Assembly (NCBI GenBank): GCA_021297815.1
Contig: JAJTGK010000002.1
Location: 1-63,325 of the forward strand
DNA: 63,325 nucleotides
Direction of reading: 5' to 3'
DNA from: Planctomycetaceae bacterium
Lineage (GTDB): Bacteria; Planctomycetota; Phycisphaerae; Phycisphaerales; SM1A02
The notes under the pieces: model-generated
Databases searched by the model: none
The model's input: only the letters and a program-made list of their open reading frames with translations
Told to the model about the DNA's origin: nothing
Position numbers and translations under genes: made by a program
Shown here: one piece after another, positions 1 through 8,678 of the stretch
Layout of the letters: each line of letters opens with the position of its first letter
Position numbering within the stretch: position 1 is the stretch's first letter

Positions 1-651
1 CGTCGGATCGCGCGCGCAGGCGAGCTCCGTCCGGCGGCGGCTGCGCCCGCTGCGGCATCGACCGTGGTGCAGCGCGCCGCGCCGATGCCCGCGATCGTCG
101 CGCTTGGCGCCTCGACGGGCGGGCCTGCCGCGGTCGCCGAGGTGCTCGCCTCGCTTGCGCGGCCGCTGCGTGCGTGCGTCATCCTCGTGCAGCATGTCTC
201 GCCGCACTTCGTCGCGGGATACTGCGAGTGGCTCCAGTCGAAGACGGGGCACCGCGTGCGCATCGCGCGAGCAGGCGATGCGCCTGTCGCGGACGAGGTC
301 CTCGTCGCAGGCGAGGACCGCCATCTCGTGCTCACATCCGCAGGAACGCTCGCCTACCGCGAGGAACCCGCGGATCTCGTGCACCGCCCCTCGGTCGACG
401 AACTCTTCCTGTCGCTTGCGCGGCACGCGCGCCCTGGCGTCGCGGCGCTGCTCACGGGCATGGGCCGCGACGGCGCCGAAGGGCTGCTCGCGCTGCGACG
501 CGCGGCGTGGCACACGATCGCGCAGGACGAGGCGACGAGCGTCGTGTGGGGCATGCCCGGCGCCGCGCACAGGCTCGGCGCGGCCTGCGAGACGCTCGCC
601 CTACCCGAGATCGGCCGCGCCGTCGCCGCGCGGCTCGCGCCACATCGCTAG
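1..651 (+). CDS. cheB: Chemotaxis protein-glutamate methylesterase CheB, catalytic domain (5' end outside window)
   Basis: The reading frame is open from the first base, so the gene starts upstream; 216 residues are visible. The catalytic domain is recognisable: GASTGG carries the serine nucleophile (near nt 112), QHVSPHF supplies the histidine (near nt 193), and GMGRDGAEG supplies the aspartate (near nt 469). CheB removes methyl groups from (or deamidates) glutamyl residues of chemoreceptors in the cytoplasm and so resets adaptation. Full-length CheB has an N-terminal receiver domain of about 120 residues, which would lie off the left edge; the Pro/Ala-rich first 20 visible residues look like the interdomain linker. 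The gene ends 16 bases before a response regulator, so the two may be co-transcribed. Confidence 0.9.
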   Translation, partial: RRIARAGELRPAAAAPAAASTVVQRAAPMPAIVALGASTGGPAAVAEVLASLARPLRACVILVQHVSPHFVAGYCEWLQSKTGHRVRIARAGDAPVADEVLVAGEDRHLVLTSAGTLAYREEPADLVHRPSVDELFLSLARHARPGVAALLTGMGRDGAEGLLALRRAAWHTIAQDEATSVVWGMPGAAHRLGAACETLALPEIGRAVAARLAPHR

Positions 652-667
652 CACCGCGGAATCCACC

Positions 668-1882
668 ATGTCGAACGCCACGCCACAGCCCACCGAAGCC
701 GCGACCACCGACCGTGTCCTGCTCGTCGACGACCAGGCGATCGTCGGCGAGGCCGTGCGGCGCATGATCGCCGCACAGGGCGCCTGCGAGTATCGCAGCG
801 TGCAGGACCCGCAGCAGGCGGTGGCGGCGGCGCTCGAGTTCCGCCCGACCGTGATCCTGCAGGACATCGAGATGCCCGCGATCAACGGGCTCGACCTGCT
901 CGCGCGATACCAGGAGCACGCGGGGCTCCGCGATGTGCCCGTGGTGATGCTCACGGGCAAGGAGGACCCCGCGGTGAAGGCCGACGCGTTCGCACGCGGG
1001 GCGAGCGACTATCTCGTGAAGCTGCCGCACCCCGTCGAGCTCGTCGCGCGCATCCGCCACCACTCGCGCGGCTACCGCATGGAGCTCGAGCGCAACGCCG
1101 CCTACGAGGCGCTGCGTGCGAGCGAGGCGCACATGAAGGCCGAGATCCAGCGCGCGGCGTCGTATGTGCGCTCGCTGCTCGACGAGCCGATCGACGGCGC
1201 GGTGCGCGCCGACTGGCGCTTCGTGCCGTGCGAATCGCTCGGTGGCGATGTGTTCGGCTACCACTGGATCGACGACGACCATCTTGCGGCCTATGTGATC
1301 GATGTGAGCGGCCACGGCGTCGGACCCGCGCTCATGGGCGTGTCGGCGATGAACCTCATCCGCTCGGGCTCGCTCGAGCGCCCGCAGCTGCTCGACCCGA
1401 CGCGCGTGCTCGCGGCGCTCAACGCGGCGTTCCAGATGTCGCGCCACGACGGCATGTACTTCACGGTGTGGTACGGCGTGTACAGCCGCGTCACGCGCGA
1501 GCTCGCGTGGTCGGGCGGCGGCCACCCGCCGTCCTTCCTCGTGCGAAACGGCGTGCTGCGGCAGCTCGAGTCGACGACCTACATGGTCGGCGTGAGCGAC
1601 GACTACGATGCGCCCACCGAGCGCGTGACCATCGAGCCGGGCGACCGCCTGTATCTCTTCTCGGACGGAGCGTTCGAGATCCAGCAGTCCGAGGGGCGGG
1701 GGATCTGGGGCCTCGACGCGTTCCGCACGCTGGTCGAGGGCCTGCCCGCGGAGGGCGTTCTCGATGCGGTCGTCGTCGAAACGAGGCGGATCATGGCCGA
1801 AGGGCGTGGCATCGCGCCCTCCGAGGCGGCCTCCGCGACATGGGACGACGATTTCTCGCTCATCGAGTTCCGCTTCAACTGA
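668..1882 (+). CDS. Response regulator with receiver domain and C-terminal PP2C/SpoIIE-type phosphatase domain
   Basis: 404 residues. Residues about 15-135 form a receiver domain: LLVDDQ holds the acidic pair, VILQDIEMP holds the phospho-acceptor Asp, and a Thr and Lys follow in VVMLTGKED and YLVKL. A helical linker leads into an RsbU/SpoIIE-like serine phosphatase domain with metal-binding acidic motifs GGDVFG, DVSGHG, LFSDGAFE and a terminal WDDDFS. Such proteins dephosphorylate an anti-sigma-factor antagonist in partner-switching cascades or act in chemotaxis-linked signalling; the real target is not visible here. ATG 668 was chosen because the receiver domain starts about 12 residues later, while upstream codons in the frame overlap cheB. 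The position directly after cheB suggests a shared sensory operon. Confidence 0.88.
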   Translation: MSNATPQPTEAATTDRVLLVDDQAIVGEAVRRMIAAQGACEYRSVQDPQQAVAAALEFRPTVILQDIEMPAINGLDLLARYQEHAGLRDVPVVMLTGKEDPAVKADAFARGASDYLVKLPHPVELVARIRHHSRGYRMELERNAAYEALRASEAHMKAEIQRAASYVRSLLDEPIDGAVRADWRFVPCESLGGDVFGYHWIDDDHLAAYVIDVSGHGVGPALMGVSAMNLIRSGSLERPQLLDPTRVLAALNAAFQMSRHDGMYFTVWYGVYSRVTRELAWSGGGHPPSFLVRNGVLRQLESTTYMVGVSDDYDAPTERVTIEPGDRLYLFSDGAFEIQQSEGRGIWGLDAFRTLVEGLPAEGVLDAVVVETRRIMAEGRGIAPSEAASATWDDDFSLIEFRFN

Positions 1883-1965
1883 GGCGGCCCGCACGGCCGA
1901 TCAACCCTGCCTACCCTTGCGCCCCCGCAGGGGATTGACGCGTTTCCAGAACCGTGAGGCAGCAC

Positions 1966-3045
1966 ATGAAGACCGTGGCGATCATCGGAGCAGGCAAGAT
2001 CGGGCGCATGGCGGCGCACTTCCTCGCGAAGTGCGGCGACTACCGCGTGCATGTGGTCGATGCGCACGAGCCCTCGTGGCGCGAGTCGATCTCGGGTCTC
2101 GCGGGCGCGACGGGCGCGACGGTCGATTTCTCGAGCGCCGCCGACATCGACGCCGCGCTCAAGGGCGCGTGGGCGCTGATCTCGTGCGCGCCGTTCTTCT
2201 GCAACCCGCTCATCGCCGAGCGCGCGAAGGCCGCGGGCGTGCACTACCTCGACCTCACCGAGGATGTCGCGGTGACGAAGAAGGTGATGGACCTCGCGAA
2301 GGGCGCTTCGACGGCGTTCATCCCGCAGTGCGGCCTTGCGCCCGGCTACATCACCATCGCCGCGAACCATCTTGCGAAGCCGATGAGCGAGATCCACGAG
2401 CTCCGCTGCCGCGTGGGCGCGCTGCCGCGCAATCCCACGAACCAGCTCAAGTACAACATGACCTGGTCCACGAACGGGCTCGTGAACGAGTACTGCAACC
2501 CGTGCGAGGCGCTCGTCGACGGCAAGATCACGCTGCTCGCGCCGCTCGAGAACCTCGAGGAGTTCACGCTCGACGGCATCGAATACGAGGCGTTCAACAC
2601 CTCGGGCGGCCTCGGCTCGCTCGGCGAGTCGCTCGCGGGCCGCGCGCGCAATGTGAACTACAAGACGATCCGCTACCCGGGGCACTGCAGGCTCATCAAG
2701 TTCCTGCTGCATGACCTTGGTTTCGTCGACCATCGGCAGGATCTCTGCGACATCCTCGACCGCTCGGTGCCGACGACGAAGGACGATGTGATCGTGATCC
2801 TGTGCGTGGCGATCGGCATGGAGAACGGCAGGCTCGTCGAGAAGATCGACGCGCGCCGCGTTCCCGCAAAGACGATCGACGGCAAGCACTGGACGGGCAT
2901 CCAGATCACGACCGCCGCGGGCGTGTGCGCGGTGCTCGACCTGCTGAAGGACGGCAAGGTGCCCGAGAAGGGCTTCGTGCGCATGGAGGATGTGCGCTAC
3001 GAGGACTTCATCGCGAACAGGTTCGGCCGCGAGTACGCGGTGTGA
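1966..3045 (+). CDS. Saccharopine dehydrogenase family protein (lysine dehydrogenase-like)
   Basis: 359 residues. The N-terminus is a Rossmann nucleotide-binding fold with GAGKIGR at residues 7-13. The remainder matches the saccharopine dehydrogenase catalytic arrangement, including a conserved-looking YITIAANHL stretch and a C-terminal alpha/beta domain. Family members are NAD(P)-dependent and act on lysine-derived imines, saccharopine or carboxynorspermidine; which substrate applies here cannot be told from sequence. ATG 1966 is preferred over GTG 1954 because a GTGAGG ribosome-binding sequence lies at the right distance upstream and the Rossmann strand then starts immediately. The gene is 83 bases after the response regulator and converges on the DUF1080 gene 24 bases downstream. 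Confidence 0.82.
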   Translation: MKTVAIIGAGKIGRMAAHFLAKCGDYRVHVVDAHEPSWRESISGLAGATGATVDFSSAADIDAALKGAWALISCAPFFCNPLIAERAKAAGVHYLDLTEDVAVTKKVMDLAKGASTAFIPQCGLAPGYITIAANHLAKPMSEIHELRCRVGALPRNPTNQLKYNMTWSTNGLVNEYCNPCEALVDGKITLLAPLENLEEFTLDGIEYEAFNTSGGLGSLGESLAGRARNVNYKTIRYPGHCRLIKFLLHDLGFVDHRQDLCDILDRSVPTTKDDVIVILCVAIGMENGRLVEKIDARRVPAKTIDGKHWTGIQITTAAGVCAVLDLLKDGKVPEKGFVRMEDVRYEDFIANRFGREYAV

Positions 3046-3069
3046 CGCCGCGCGGCGCGGAGAAGCGCG

Positions 3070-3783
3070 TCACTTCGCCTTCGGGGCGTCGAGCTTCTTC
3101 ACGCGCAGGTTGCGGAACGCGACACGGTCGCCGTGCCCGCAGAAGCCGATGTGCCCCTGCGTGCGCGCGAGGCCCTCGACCTTGCTGCCGCTCACGGTCT
3201 TGCCGTCGGGCGCGACCTTGTCGAGGTCGATGTCGACGATCACGACGCCGTTGAGCTCGATCTTCACGGTGCGGCCCCTCATCGTGATGGTCTCGCTGTT
3301 CCACTCGCCGACGGGCCTGAGCGCCGTCGCGGTCGCCGCGGCGATGCCGTAGAGCGAGCCGTGGTACTGCCACTCCTTCAGGCCCTTGTACTGCTCGGCG
3401 GTGTTGTCGAGGACCTGCGACTCGAAGCCGACATACGCGGGGTCGCCCTGCGGCGGGCAGCGCAGCGCGATGCCGTTGTTCGCGCCAGGCGTGAGCATGA
3501 ACTCGAAGCGGAACTCGAAGTCGGCGTACTCGTCCTTCGCGAAGAGGTTCGTGCCGCCCGGCTGGCACACGATGGCGGGCGCGCCGCCGATCTCCTCGAC
3601 CTTGTAGCCCTTCGTGTCGCCGACCCAGCCGTCGAGGTCCTTGCCGTTGAAGAGCGTCGCGAAGCCGTCGGACTTCTCTCGCGCTGCATCGACAGCGACG
3701 GACTTTGGCGCGACCGCCGCGGGAGGCGCGATCGCACAGGTGGCGGCGAGCATGGACAGCGCGGTCAGGGCGATGGTCTGCAT
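3070..3783 (-). CDS. Secreted DUF1080 (3-keto-disaccharide hydrolase-like) protein
   Basis: 237 residues. The first 20 residues are a signal peptide (MQTIALTALSMLAATCAIAP). The mature part begins with the DUF1080 signature FATLFNGKDLDGWVG, followed by a concanavalin-like beta-sandwich (DFEFRFEF, NNGIALRCP, FESQVLDN) and closes with HIGFCGHGDRVAFRN. DUF1080 proteins are abundant in Planctomycetota and Verrucomicrobiota; characterised members hydrolyse 3-keto-glycosides in the periplasm. The ATG at 3783 is the first start giving a signal peptide. The gene is divergent from the PQQ-type sugar dehydrogenase, with about 90 bases between the starts that must hold both promoters, so the two may be co-regulated in sugar oxidation. 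Confidence 0.85.
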   Translation of the reverse strand: MQTIALTALSMLAATCAIAPPAAVAPKSVAVDAAREKSDGFATLFNGKDLDGWVGDTKGYKVEEIGGAPAIVCQPGGTNLFAKDEYADFEFRFEFMLTPGANNGIALRCPPQGDPAYVGFESQVLDNTAEQYKGLKEWQYHGSLYGIAAATATALRPVGEWNSETITMRGRTVKIELNGVVIVDIDLDKVAPDGKTVSGSKVEGLARTQGHIGFCGHGDRVAFRNLRVKKLDAPKAK

Positions 3784-3872
3784 GCGCGAAAGTGTACGGA
3801 TTCCCCGAGGCGGACCGAAGGTGGCCATCGGTACCATTCCGTTTCCGCGGCCGTTCCGCGGCAGGAGAACCC

Positions 3873-5159
3873 ATGCTGACCTCGATCGCACTTTCCCTCG
3901 TCGCGCTTCCGTTGCAGTTCGCCGCGCCCACCGCGCAGGAGGCGAAGCCCGCCGCACCCGCGGGCGCACCGCAGGCGGCACCGCAGCGCGGGAAGGCGCG
4001 TCCGCGCGCCACGGCGCAGGAGCCCGAGCGTGGCTACGCGGAAGGCCCTGCGATTCCGAAGCTGCGCTTCGCGCGCATCCTGCCCGAACTGCCGCTCGTG
4101 CGGCCCGTGCAGACGCTGCAGCACCCGAAGGACGCGACGAAGCTCTACATCGTCGAGCAGCCCGGGCGGATCCTCGTCGCCGACCCTGCGAAGGCCGACG
4201 CGAAGGAGGCGCCCGTCGCCCTCGACATCCGTGAGCGCGTGAACGATGGCGGCAACGAAGAGGGCCTGCTTTCGATCGCGTTCCACCCGAAGTTCCCCGA
4301 GAAGCGCGAGTTGTACGCGTACTACACGGCCGCCAAGCCGCGGAGGTCGGTGCTGTCGCGCTTCACGGTGGCCGAGGACGGGATGACGGTGGACCCCGCG
4401 AGCGAACAGGTCGTGCTCGTCCAGTCGCAGCCGTACTCGAACCACAACGGCGGCTCCGTGGTGTTCGGCCCGGACGGGTACCTCTATCTCTCGTTCGGCG
4501 ATGGCGGTGCGGCCAACGATCCGCACCACTACGGGCAGGACATGTCGAGCTGGCTCGGCAAGGTGATCCGCATCGATGTGAACGCGAGCGCCGCGGACGG
4601 AACTCCGTATTCCGTGCCCGCCGACAACCCGTTCGTCGGCAAGCAGGGCGCGAAGCCCGAGATCTGGGCGCTCGGCACGCGCAACATCTGGCGCATGGCG
4701 TTCGACCCGAAGACGGGCGATCTCTGGGCGGGCGATGTCGGGCAGAACGAGTGGGAGGAGATCTCGCTCATCGTGAAGGGCGGCAACTACGGGTGGAACG
4801 CGCGCGAGGGATTCCATCCGTTCGCGGGCGGAAAGGGCGAAGGACCGTTCATCGAGCCCGTCGTCGAGTACCACCACCGCGAGGGCATGTCGGTGACGGG
4901 TGGCCGCGTGTACCGCGGCAATGCGATTCCCGCGCTGCACGGCGTCTACCTGTACGCCGACTTCGTGTCGGGCAACCTGTGGGGCATCCGCATGGTCGAT
5001 GGAAAGCCGACCAAGCCGTTCGTCTGCGCCCGCAAGGGCGGCCTGATGATCGCGTCGATCGACGAGCTGCTCGACGGCACGCTCGTCGTGAGCGGGTTCG
5101 ACGGCGGGCAGGAACGGAGCAACCCAGGCTCCTTGTGGGTTCTGCGCGCGGCGGAATGA
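3873..5159 (+). CDS. PQQ-dependent sugar dehydrogenase (glucose/sorbosone dehydrogenase family), secreted
   Basis: 428 residues. A signal peptide (about residues 1-20) is followed by a Pro/Ala/Gln-rich linker and then a six-bladed beta-propeller of the soluble glucose/sorbosone dehydrogenase type. Diagnostic stretches are VEQPGRILVAD, NDGGNEEGLLSIAFHP, NHNGGSVVFGPDGYLYLSFG and GDVGQNEWEEI. Family members oxidise aldoses in the periplasm with pyrroloquinoline quinone and calcium. The ATG at 3873 is preceded by CAGGAGA at a suitable distance. No PQQ biosynthesis gene is in the window, so cofactor use is inferred from the family. The divergent DUF1080 neighbour fits extracytoplasmic sugar oxidation and 3-keto-sugar hydrolysis. 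Confidence 0.85.
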   Translation: MLTSIALSLVALPLQFAAPTAQEAKPAAPAGAPQAAPQRGKARPRATAQEPERGYAEGPAIPKLRFARILPELPLVRPVQTLQHPKDATKLYIVEQPGRILVADPAKADAKEAPVALDIRERVNDGGNEEGLLSIAFHPKFPEKRELYAYYTAAKPRRSVLSRFTVAEDGMTVDPASEQVVLVQSQPYSNHNGGSVVFGPDGYLYLSFGDGGAANDPHHYGQDMSSWLGKVIRIDVNASAADGTPYSVPADNPFVGKQGAKPEIWALGTRNIWRMAFDPKTGDLWAGDVGQNEWEEISLIVKGGNYGWNAREGFHPFAGGKGEGPFIEPVVEYHHREGMSVTGGRVYRGNAIPALHGVYLYADFVSGNLWGIRMVDGKPTKPFVCARKGGLMIASIDELLDGTLVVSGFDGGQERSNPGSLWVLRAAE

Positions 5160-5202
5160 CGCCGTGGCGCGCCGCGCGTGAAACCGCCACAATGCGCGAC
5201 GC

Positions 5203-6369
5203 ATGGGCAAGCCACTCCGCTACCAGACCGCAGGTGAATCGCATGGTCCCGCGCTTGTCGCGATCGTCGACGGCTTGCCGAGCGACCTCGCGGTCGACGC
5301 GTCGCGCGTGAACGCGGAGCTCGCGCGGCGGCAGGGGGGCTATGGCCGCGGCGCGCGGCAGAAGATCGAGACGGATGTCGCGGAGTTCCTCGGCGGATTG
5401 CGTCAGGGCCGCACGATCGGCTCGCCCGTCGCGCTGCGCATCGTGAACCGCGACAGCCGCATCGACGACCCTGCGAAGACGCCGCCCGTGACCAGGCCGC
5501 GTCCTGGCCACGCGGATCTCGCGGGAAGCCTGAAGTATCTCGTGCCCGACTGCCGCGGCACGCTCGAGCGCGCGAGCGCGCGCGAGACGGCGGCGCGCGT
5601 CGCGGCGGGCGCGGTTGCGCGCAGCGTGCTCGACGCGTTCGGAATCCGCGTGTTCGGCTTCGTGCGCGGTGCGTGCGATGCGTGGAGCGCGCGAGAAATC
5701 CGTGAACAGGACCTCGATGCGCTCGTCGCCGCGCGCGACGCGAGCGAGGTGTACTGCCCCGATCCCGAGACCGACGCGCGCCTCGTCGACCTCATCCACC
5801 GCGCGAAGACCGAGAAGGACACCGTGGGAGGCTGGTGCGAGGTGCATGTGTTCGGCTGTCCGCCGGGCCTCGGTTCCTGCATGAACTGGGACGACCGCCT
5901 CGATGCGCGGCTCGCGTTCGCGGTCATGGGCATCCAGGCGTTCAAGGCCGTCGAGATCGGGCTTGGCCGCGAATGCGGCGCGCGTTTCGGCAGCGGCGTG
6001 CATGATCCGATCATCTACGACGCCGCGTCGCGCGGCGCGAGCCACCTCGGCTACGCGCGCCCCACGAACAACGCGGGCGGCCTCGAGGGAGGCATGACCA
6101 ACGGCATGCCGATCGTCGTGCGCGGCACGATGAAGCCGATCTCGACGCTCTTGCGCGGGATGCCGAGTGTCGAGTTCGGAAGCCACGAGCCGCAGCAGAG
6201 CGCGTACGAGCGCAGCGATGTGAGCGCGGTGGCGGCGGCGAGCGTGGTCATGGAGAACGCGGTGGCGTTCGAAGTGGCGCGGGCGTTCCTCGACAAGTTC
6301 GGCGGCGACTCGATGCGCGAGGTCCGCGGGGCGTACGAGGCGTACCTCGCGGCGGCACGGGAGATCTGA
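5203..6369 (+). CDS. aroC: Chorismate synthase
   Basis: 388 residues, slightly above the usual 350-390. It converts 5-enolpyruvylshikimate-3-phosphate to chorismate using reduced FMN, the last common step of aromatic amino acid synthesis. Diagnostic motifs are GESHGPAL at residues 12-19 (first family signature), RPRPGHADLAGS, a central cysteine-containing GSCMNWD, and the FMN/phosphate-binding stretch NNAGGLEGGMTNG. The C-terminus with DKFGGDSMREV is typical. The gene stands 43 bases after the sugar dehydrogenase, in the same direction. A repeat-bearing gap of 310 bases follows. Confidence 0.96.
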   Translation: MGKPLRYQTAGESHGPALVAIVDGLPSDLAVDASRVNAELARRQGGYGRGARQKIETDVAEFLGGLRQGRTIGSPVALRIVNRDSRIDDPAKTPPVTRPRPGHADLAGSLKYLVPDCRGTLERASARETAARVAAGAVARSVLDAFGIRVFGFVRGACDAWSAREIREQDLDALVAARDASEVYCPDPETDARLVDLIHRAKTEKDTVGGWCEVHVFGCPPGLGSCMNWDDRLDARLAFAVMGIQAFKAVEIGLGRECGARFGSGVHDPIIYDAASRGASHLGYARPTNNAGGLEGGMTNGMPIVVRGTMKPISTLLRGMPSVEFGSHEPQQSAYERSDVSAVAAASVVMENAVAFEVARAFLDKFGGDSMREVRGAYEAYLAAAREI

Positions 6370-6418
6370 ACGGCAAGGTGGCGACGGAAACGGCGGTCTG
6401 CCCTGCGCCCCCGGCAGG

Positions 6419-6469
6419 TGCCTGGCACGTGCCAGGCAGTGCCAGGCACTGCACGGCACGTGCCAGGCA
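6419..6469. repeat. 51-bp palindromic repeat, copy 1
   Basis: The unit opens with the perfect 20-base palindrome TGCCTGGCACGTGCCAGGCA (6419-6438), then a second short inverted element and a partial palindrome ending GGCACGTGCCAGGCA. A copy with one mismatch lies 142 bases downstream in the same gap between aroC and the NagB/PIG-L gene. It resembles REP-type intergenic palindromes. It carries two of the only five ACGT tetramers seen in the window. Apart from these two repeats the gap at 6370-6679 holds no gene that I can support. Confidence 0.85.
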
Positions 6470-6560
6470 CGCCCGCCTTCCGCAGGGCAGCTCGACGGAA
6501 ACTCTGCGCAAGCCGCGGGAATCAGGCCGTTTAGGCGGCTGCAGCGTCGGCCCGACTTGG

Positions 6561-6611
6561 TGCCTGGCACGTGCCAGCCAGTGCCAGGCACTGCACGGCA
6601 CGTGCCAGGCA
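6561..6611. repeat. 51-bp palindromic repeat, copy 2
   Basis: Second copy of the element at 6419, identical except for one base (CCAGCC in place of CCAGGC) that spoils the first palindrome. It is in the same orientation, with a 91-base spacer of unrelated sequence between the copies. It ends 68 bases before the start of the NagB/PIG-L gene, so it lies within or just upstream of that gene's promoter or leader. It also holds two ACGT sites. Confidence 0.85.
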
Positions 6612-6679
6612 CCGTTCGGATGGGGCGGATTCGTCCACGGTGCGACGCATTCCTCCGATAGCATCGCAACCGCACCACC

Positions 6680-8671
6680 ATGGCCACCATCGAGACCAAG
6701 CCCGCTTCGTCCACCGCTTCCCGCAAGCCCGAGTATTGGCAGATCGCCTCGCCCGCCGAGCGCATCTCCACCCGAGTCCTCGAACGCGCGAAGGATGTCT
6801 CCGCCACCGTCGCCCGCGAGATCGCCGATCTCATCCGCGCGAAGGCCGCGAAGGGCGAGCGCTGCGTGCTCGGTCTCGCCACCGGCTCCACGCCCACGGG
6901 TGTCTACGAAGAGCTCGTTCGCCTGCACACGGACGAAGGCCTCTCGTTCCGCAATGTCGTCACCTTCAACCTCGACGAGTACTGGCCCATGCAGCCTCAC
7001 GAGCTGCAGAGCTACCACCGCTTCATGCGCGAGTACCTCTTCGACCGCATCGACATCGACCCCGCGAACACGAACATCCCCGACGGCACCGCCGCCGAGG
7101 AGGAAGTGCGCACGATGTGCGAGCGCTACGAGCAGCGCATCCGCGAGATGGGCGGCGTCGACCTCCAGCTCCTCGGCATCGGCCGCACGGGCCACATCGG
7201 CTTCAACGAGCCCGGTTCGTCGCGCACGAGCCGCACGCGCCTGATCACGCTCGACAGCGTGACGCGCAAGGACGCGGCCAGCGACTTCTTCGGCGAAGAG
7301 CATGTCCCCACGCGCGCCGTCACCATGGGCGTCGGCAGCATCCTCGAGGCCAAGCGCGTGATCATGATGGCGTTCGGCGAAGGCAAGGCCCCTGTGGTCG
7401 CGCGCGCCGTCGAAGGCCCCGTCACGAACGCCGTCGCCGCGAGCTTCCTGCAGGAGCACGCGAACGCGCAGGTCTACCTCGACCTCGCCGCCGCCGCCGA
7501 GCTCGAGCGCTGCAAGGCGCCATGGTGCAGCGCGAACCACGACCTCGAGTGGTGCGACGCGATGACGCGCAAGGCCGTCATCTGGCTCGCGCGCACGACG
7601 AAGAAGGCGATCCTCAAGCTCACCGCCGAGGACTACAACGAGCACCACCTGCAGGATCTCCTCGCAGGCCGCGGCAAGGCGTACGACCTCAACATCTCGG
7701 TGTTCCGGCAGCTGCAGCGCTCGATCACGGGCTGGCCCGGGGGCAAGCCGCGCGACCGCAAGCAGGCGGGCGACATCGACCGCCCGGGCGACGAGGTCTT
7801 CCCGAAGCGCGTCCTCATCTTCAGCCCACATCCCGACGACGATGTCATCTCGATGGGCGGCACCTTCATCCGCCTCGTCGACCAGGGCCATGAGGTGCAT
7901 GTCGCCTACCAGACCTCGGGCAACATCGCCGTGTTCGACGCCGAGGCGCTGCGCTTCCTCGACTTCGCCGCCGACTTCAACGCGCATTTCGGCTTCGAGG
8001 GCGCGAAGACCGAGCGCCTCGAGCACGACATCGCACGCCGCCTGCGCGACAAGAAGCCCGGCGAGGTCGACCCGCCCGAGGTGCAGCGCCTGAAGGGCCT
8101 CATCCGCCGCGGCGAGGCGAAGGCCGCGGGCATCTACTGCGGCGTGCCCGAGGACAGGCTGCACTTCCTCGACATGCCCTTCTACGAGACGGGCCGCGTG
8201 CGCAAGAAGCCGCTCGCGCAGAACGACATCGAGATCGTGAAGTCGCTGCTGCGCCGCGTGAAGCCGCATCAGGTCTACGCCGCGGGCGACCTCAGCGACC
8301 CGCACGGAACGCACCGTGTGTGCCTGTCCGCGATCTTCCGCGCGCTGAAGGAGTGCGCGGCCGCGGGCGACGAGTGGCTGCGCGACTCGACGACCTGGCT
8401 CTACCGCGGCGCGTGGCAGGAGTGGGATGTCGAGCAGACCGAGATGGCCGTGCCGCTCTCGCCCGACGAGGTCGCACGCAAGCGCGCCGCGATCTTCAAG
8501 CACCAGTCGCAGAAGGACCGCGCGCTCTTCCCTGGTGCCGACGAGCGCGAGTTCTGGGAGCGCGCCGAGCAGCGCAACGCGAACACCGCGCGCATCTACG
8601 ACGAGCTCGGCCTCGCCGAGTACGCGGCGATCGAGTCGTTCGTGCGCTGGGACGGCCGTCCGCTCGACTGA
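6680..8671 (+). CDS. NagB-like deaminase domain fused to a PIG-L-family deacetylase domain
   Basis: 663 residues. Residues about 25-290 resemble glucosamine-6-phosphate deaminase/isomerase: LGLATGSTPTGVYEEL binds phosphate and FNLDEYWP carries the proton-transfer Asp. The motif that reads GVGNDGHIAFNEP in classical NagB is GIGRTGHIGFNEP here, so the Asp that opens the sugar ring is replaced by Thr. From about residue 375 a PIG-L (GlcNAc deacetylase) domain begins with the zinc-binding LIFSPHPDDDVISMGG near residue 380; a later DPHGTHRV matches the second metal site. The pairing suggests deacetylation and then deamination/isomerisation of an amino sugar in one cytoplasmic polypeptide, but the changed catalytic residue leaves the substrate open. 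The FG-GAP gene starts 7 bases after its stop. Confidence 0.85.
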   Translation: MATIETKPASSTASRKPEYWQIASPAERISTRVLERAKDVSATVAREIADLIRAKAAKGERCVLGLATGSTPTGVYEELVRLHTDEGLSFRNVVTFNLDEYWPMQPHELQSYHRFMREYLFDRIDIDPANTNIPDGTAAEEEVRTMCERYEQRIREMGGVDLQLLGIGRTGHIGFNEPGSSRTSRTRLITLDSVTRKDAASDFFGEEHVPTRAVTMGVGSILEAKRVIMMAFGEGKAPVVARAVEGPVTNAVAASFLQEHANAQVYLDLAAAAELERCKAPWCSANHDLEWCDAMTRKAVIWLARTTKKAILKLTAEDYNEHHLQDLLAGRGKAYDLNISVFRQLQRSITGWPGGKPRDRKQAGDIDRPGDEVFPKRVLIFSPHPDDDVISMGGTFIRLVDQGHEVHVAYQTSGNIAVFDAEALRFLDFAADFNAHFGFEGAKTERLEHDIARRLRDKKPGEVDPPEVQRLKGLIRRGEAKAAGIYCGVPEDRLHFLDMPFYETGRVRKKPLAQNDIEIVKSLLRRVKPHQVYAAGDLSDPHGTHRVCLSAIFRALKECAAAGDEWLRDSTTWLYRGAWQEWDVEQTEMAVPLSPDEVARKRAAIFKHQSQKDRALFPGADEREFWERAEQRNANTARIYDELGLAEYAAIESFVRWDGRPLD

Positions 8672-8678
8672 GCTCCAC

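Noticed and set aside
3133-3879. 248-residue open frame on the + strand opposite the DUF1080 gene
   Set aside because: The minus strand encodes a complete DUF1080 protein with signal peptide; the opposite frame is low-complexity Arg/Leu/Val protein without any motif.
6419-6611. Sigma-54 promoters in the TGGCAC-containing repeats
   Set aside because: TGGCACGTGCCAGG lacks the TTGC element at the required distance; the symmetry explains the similarity.
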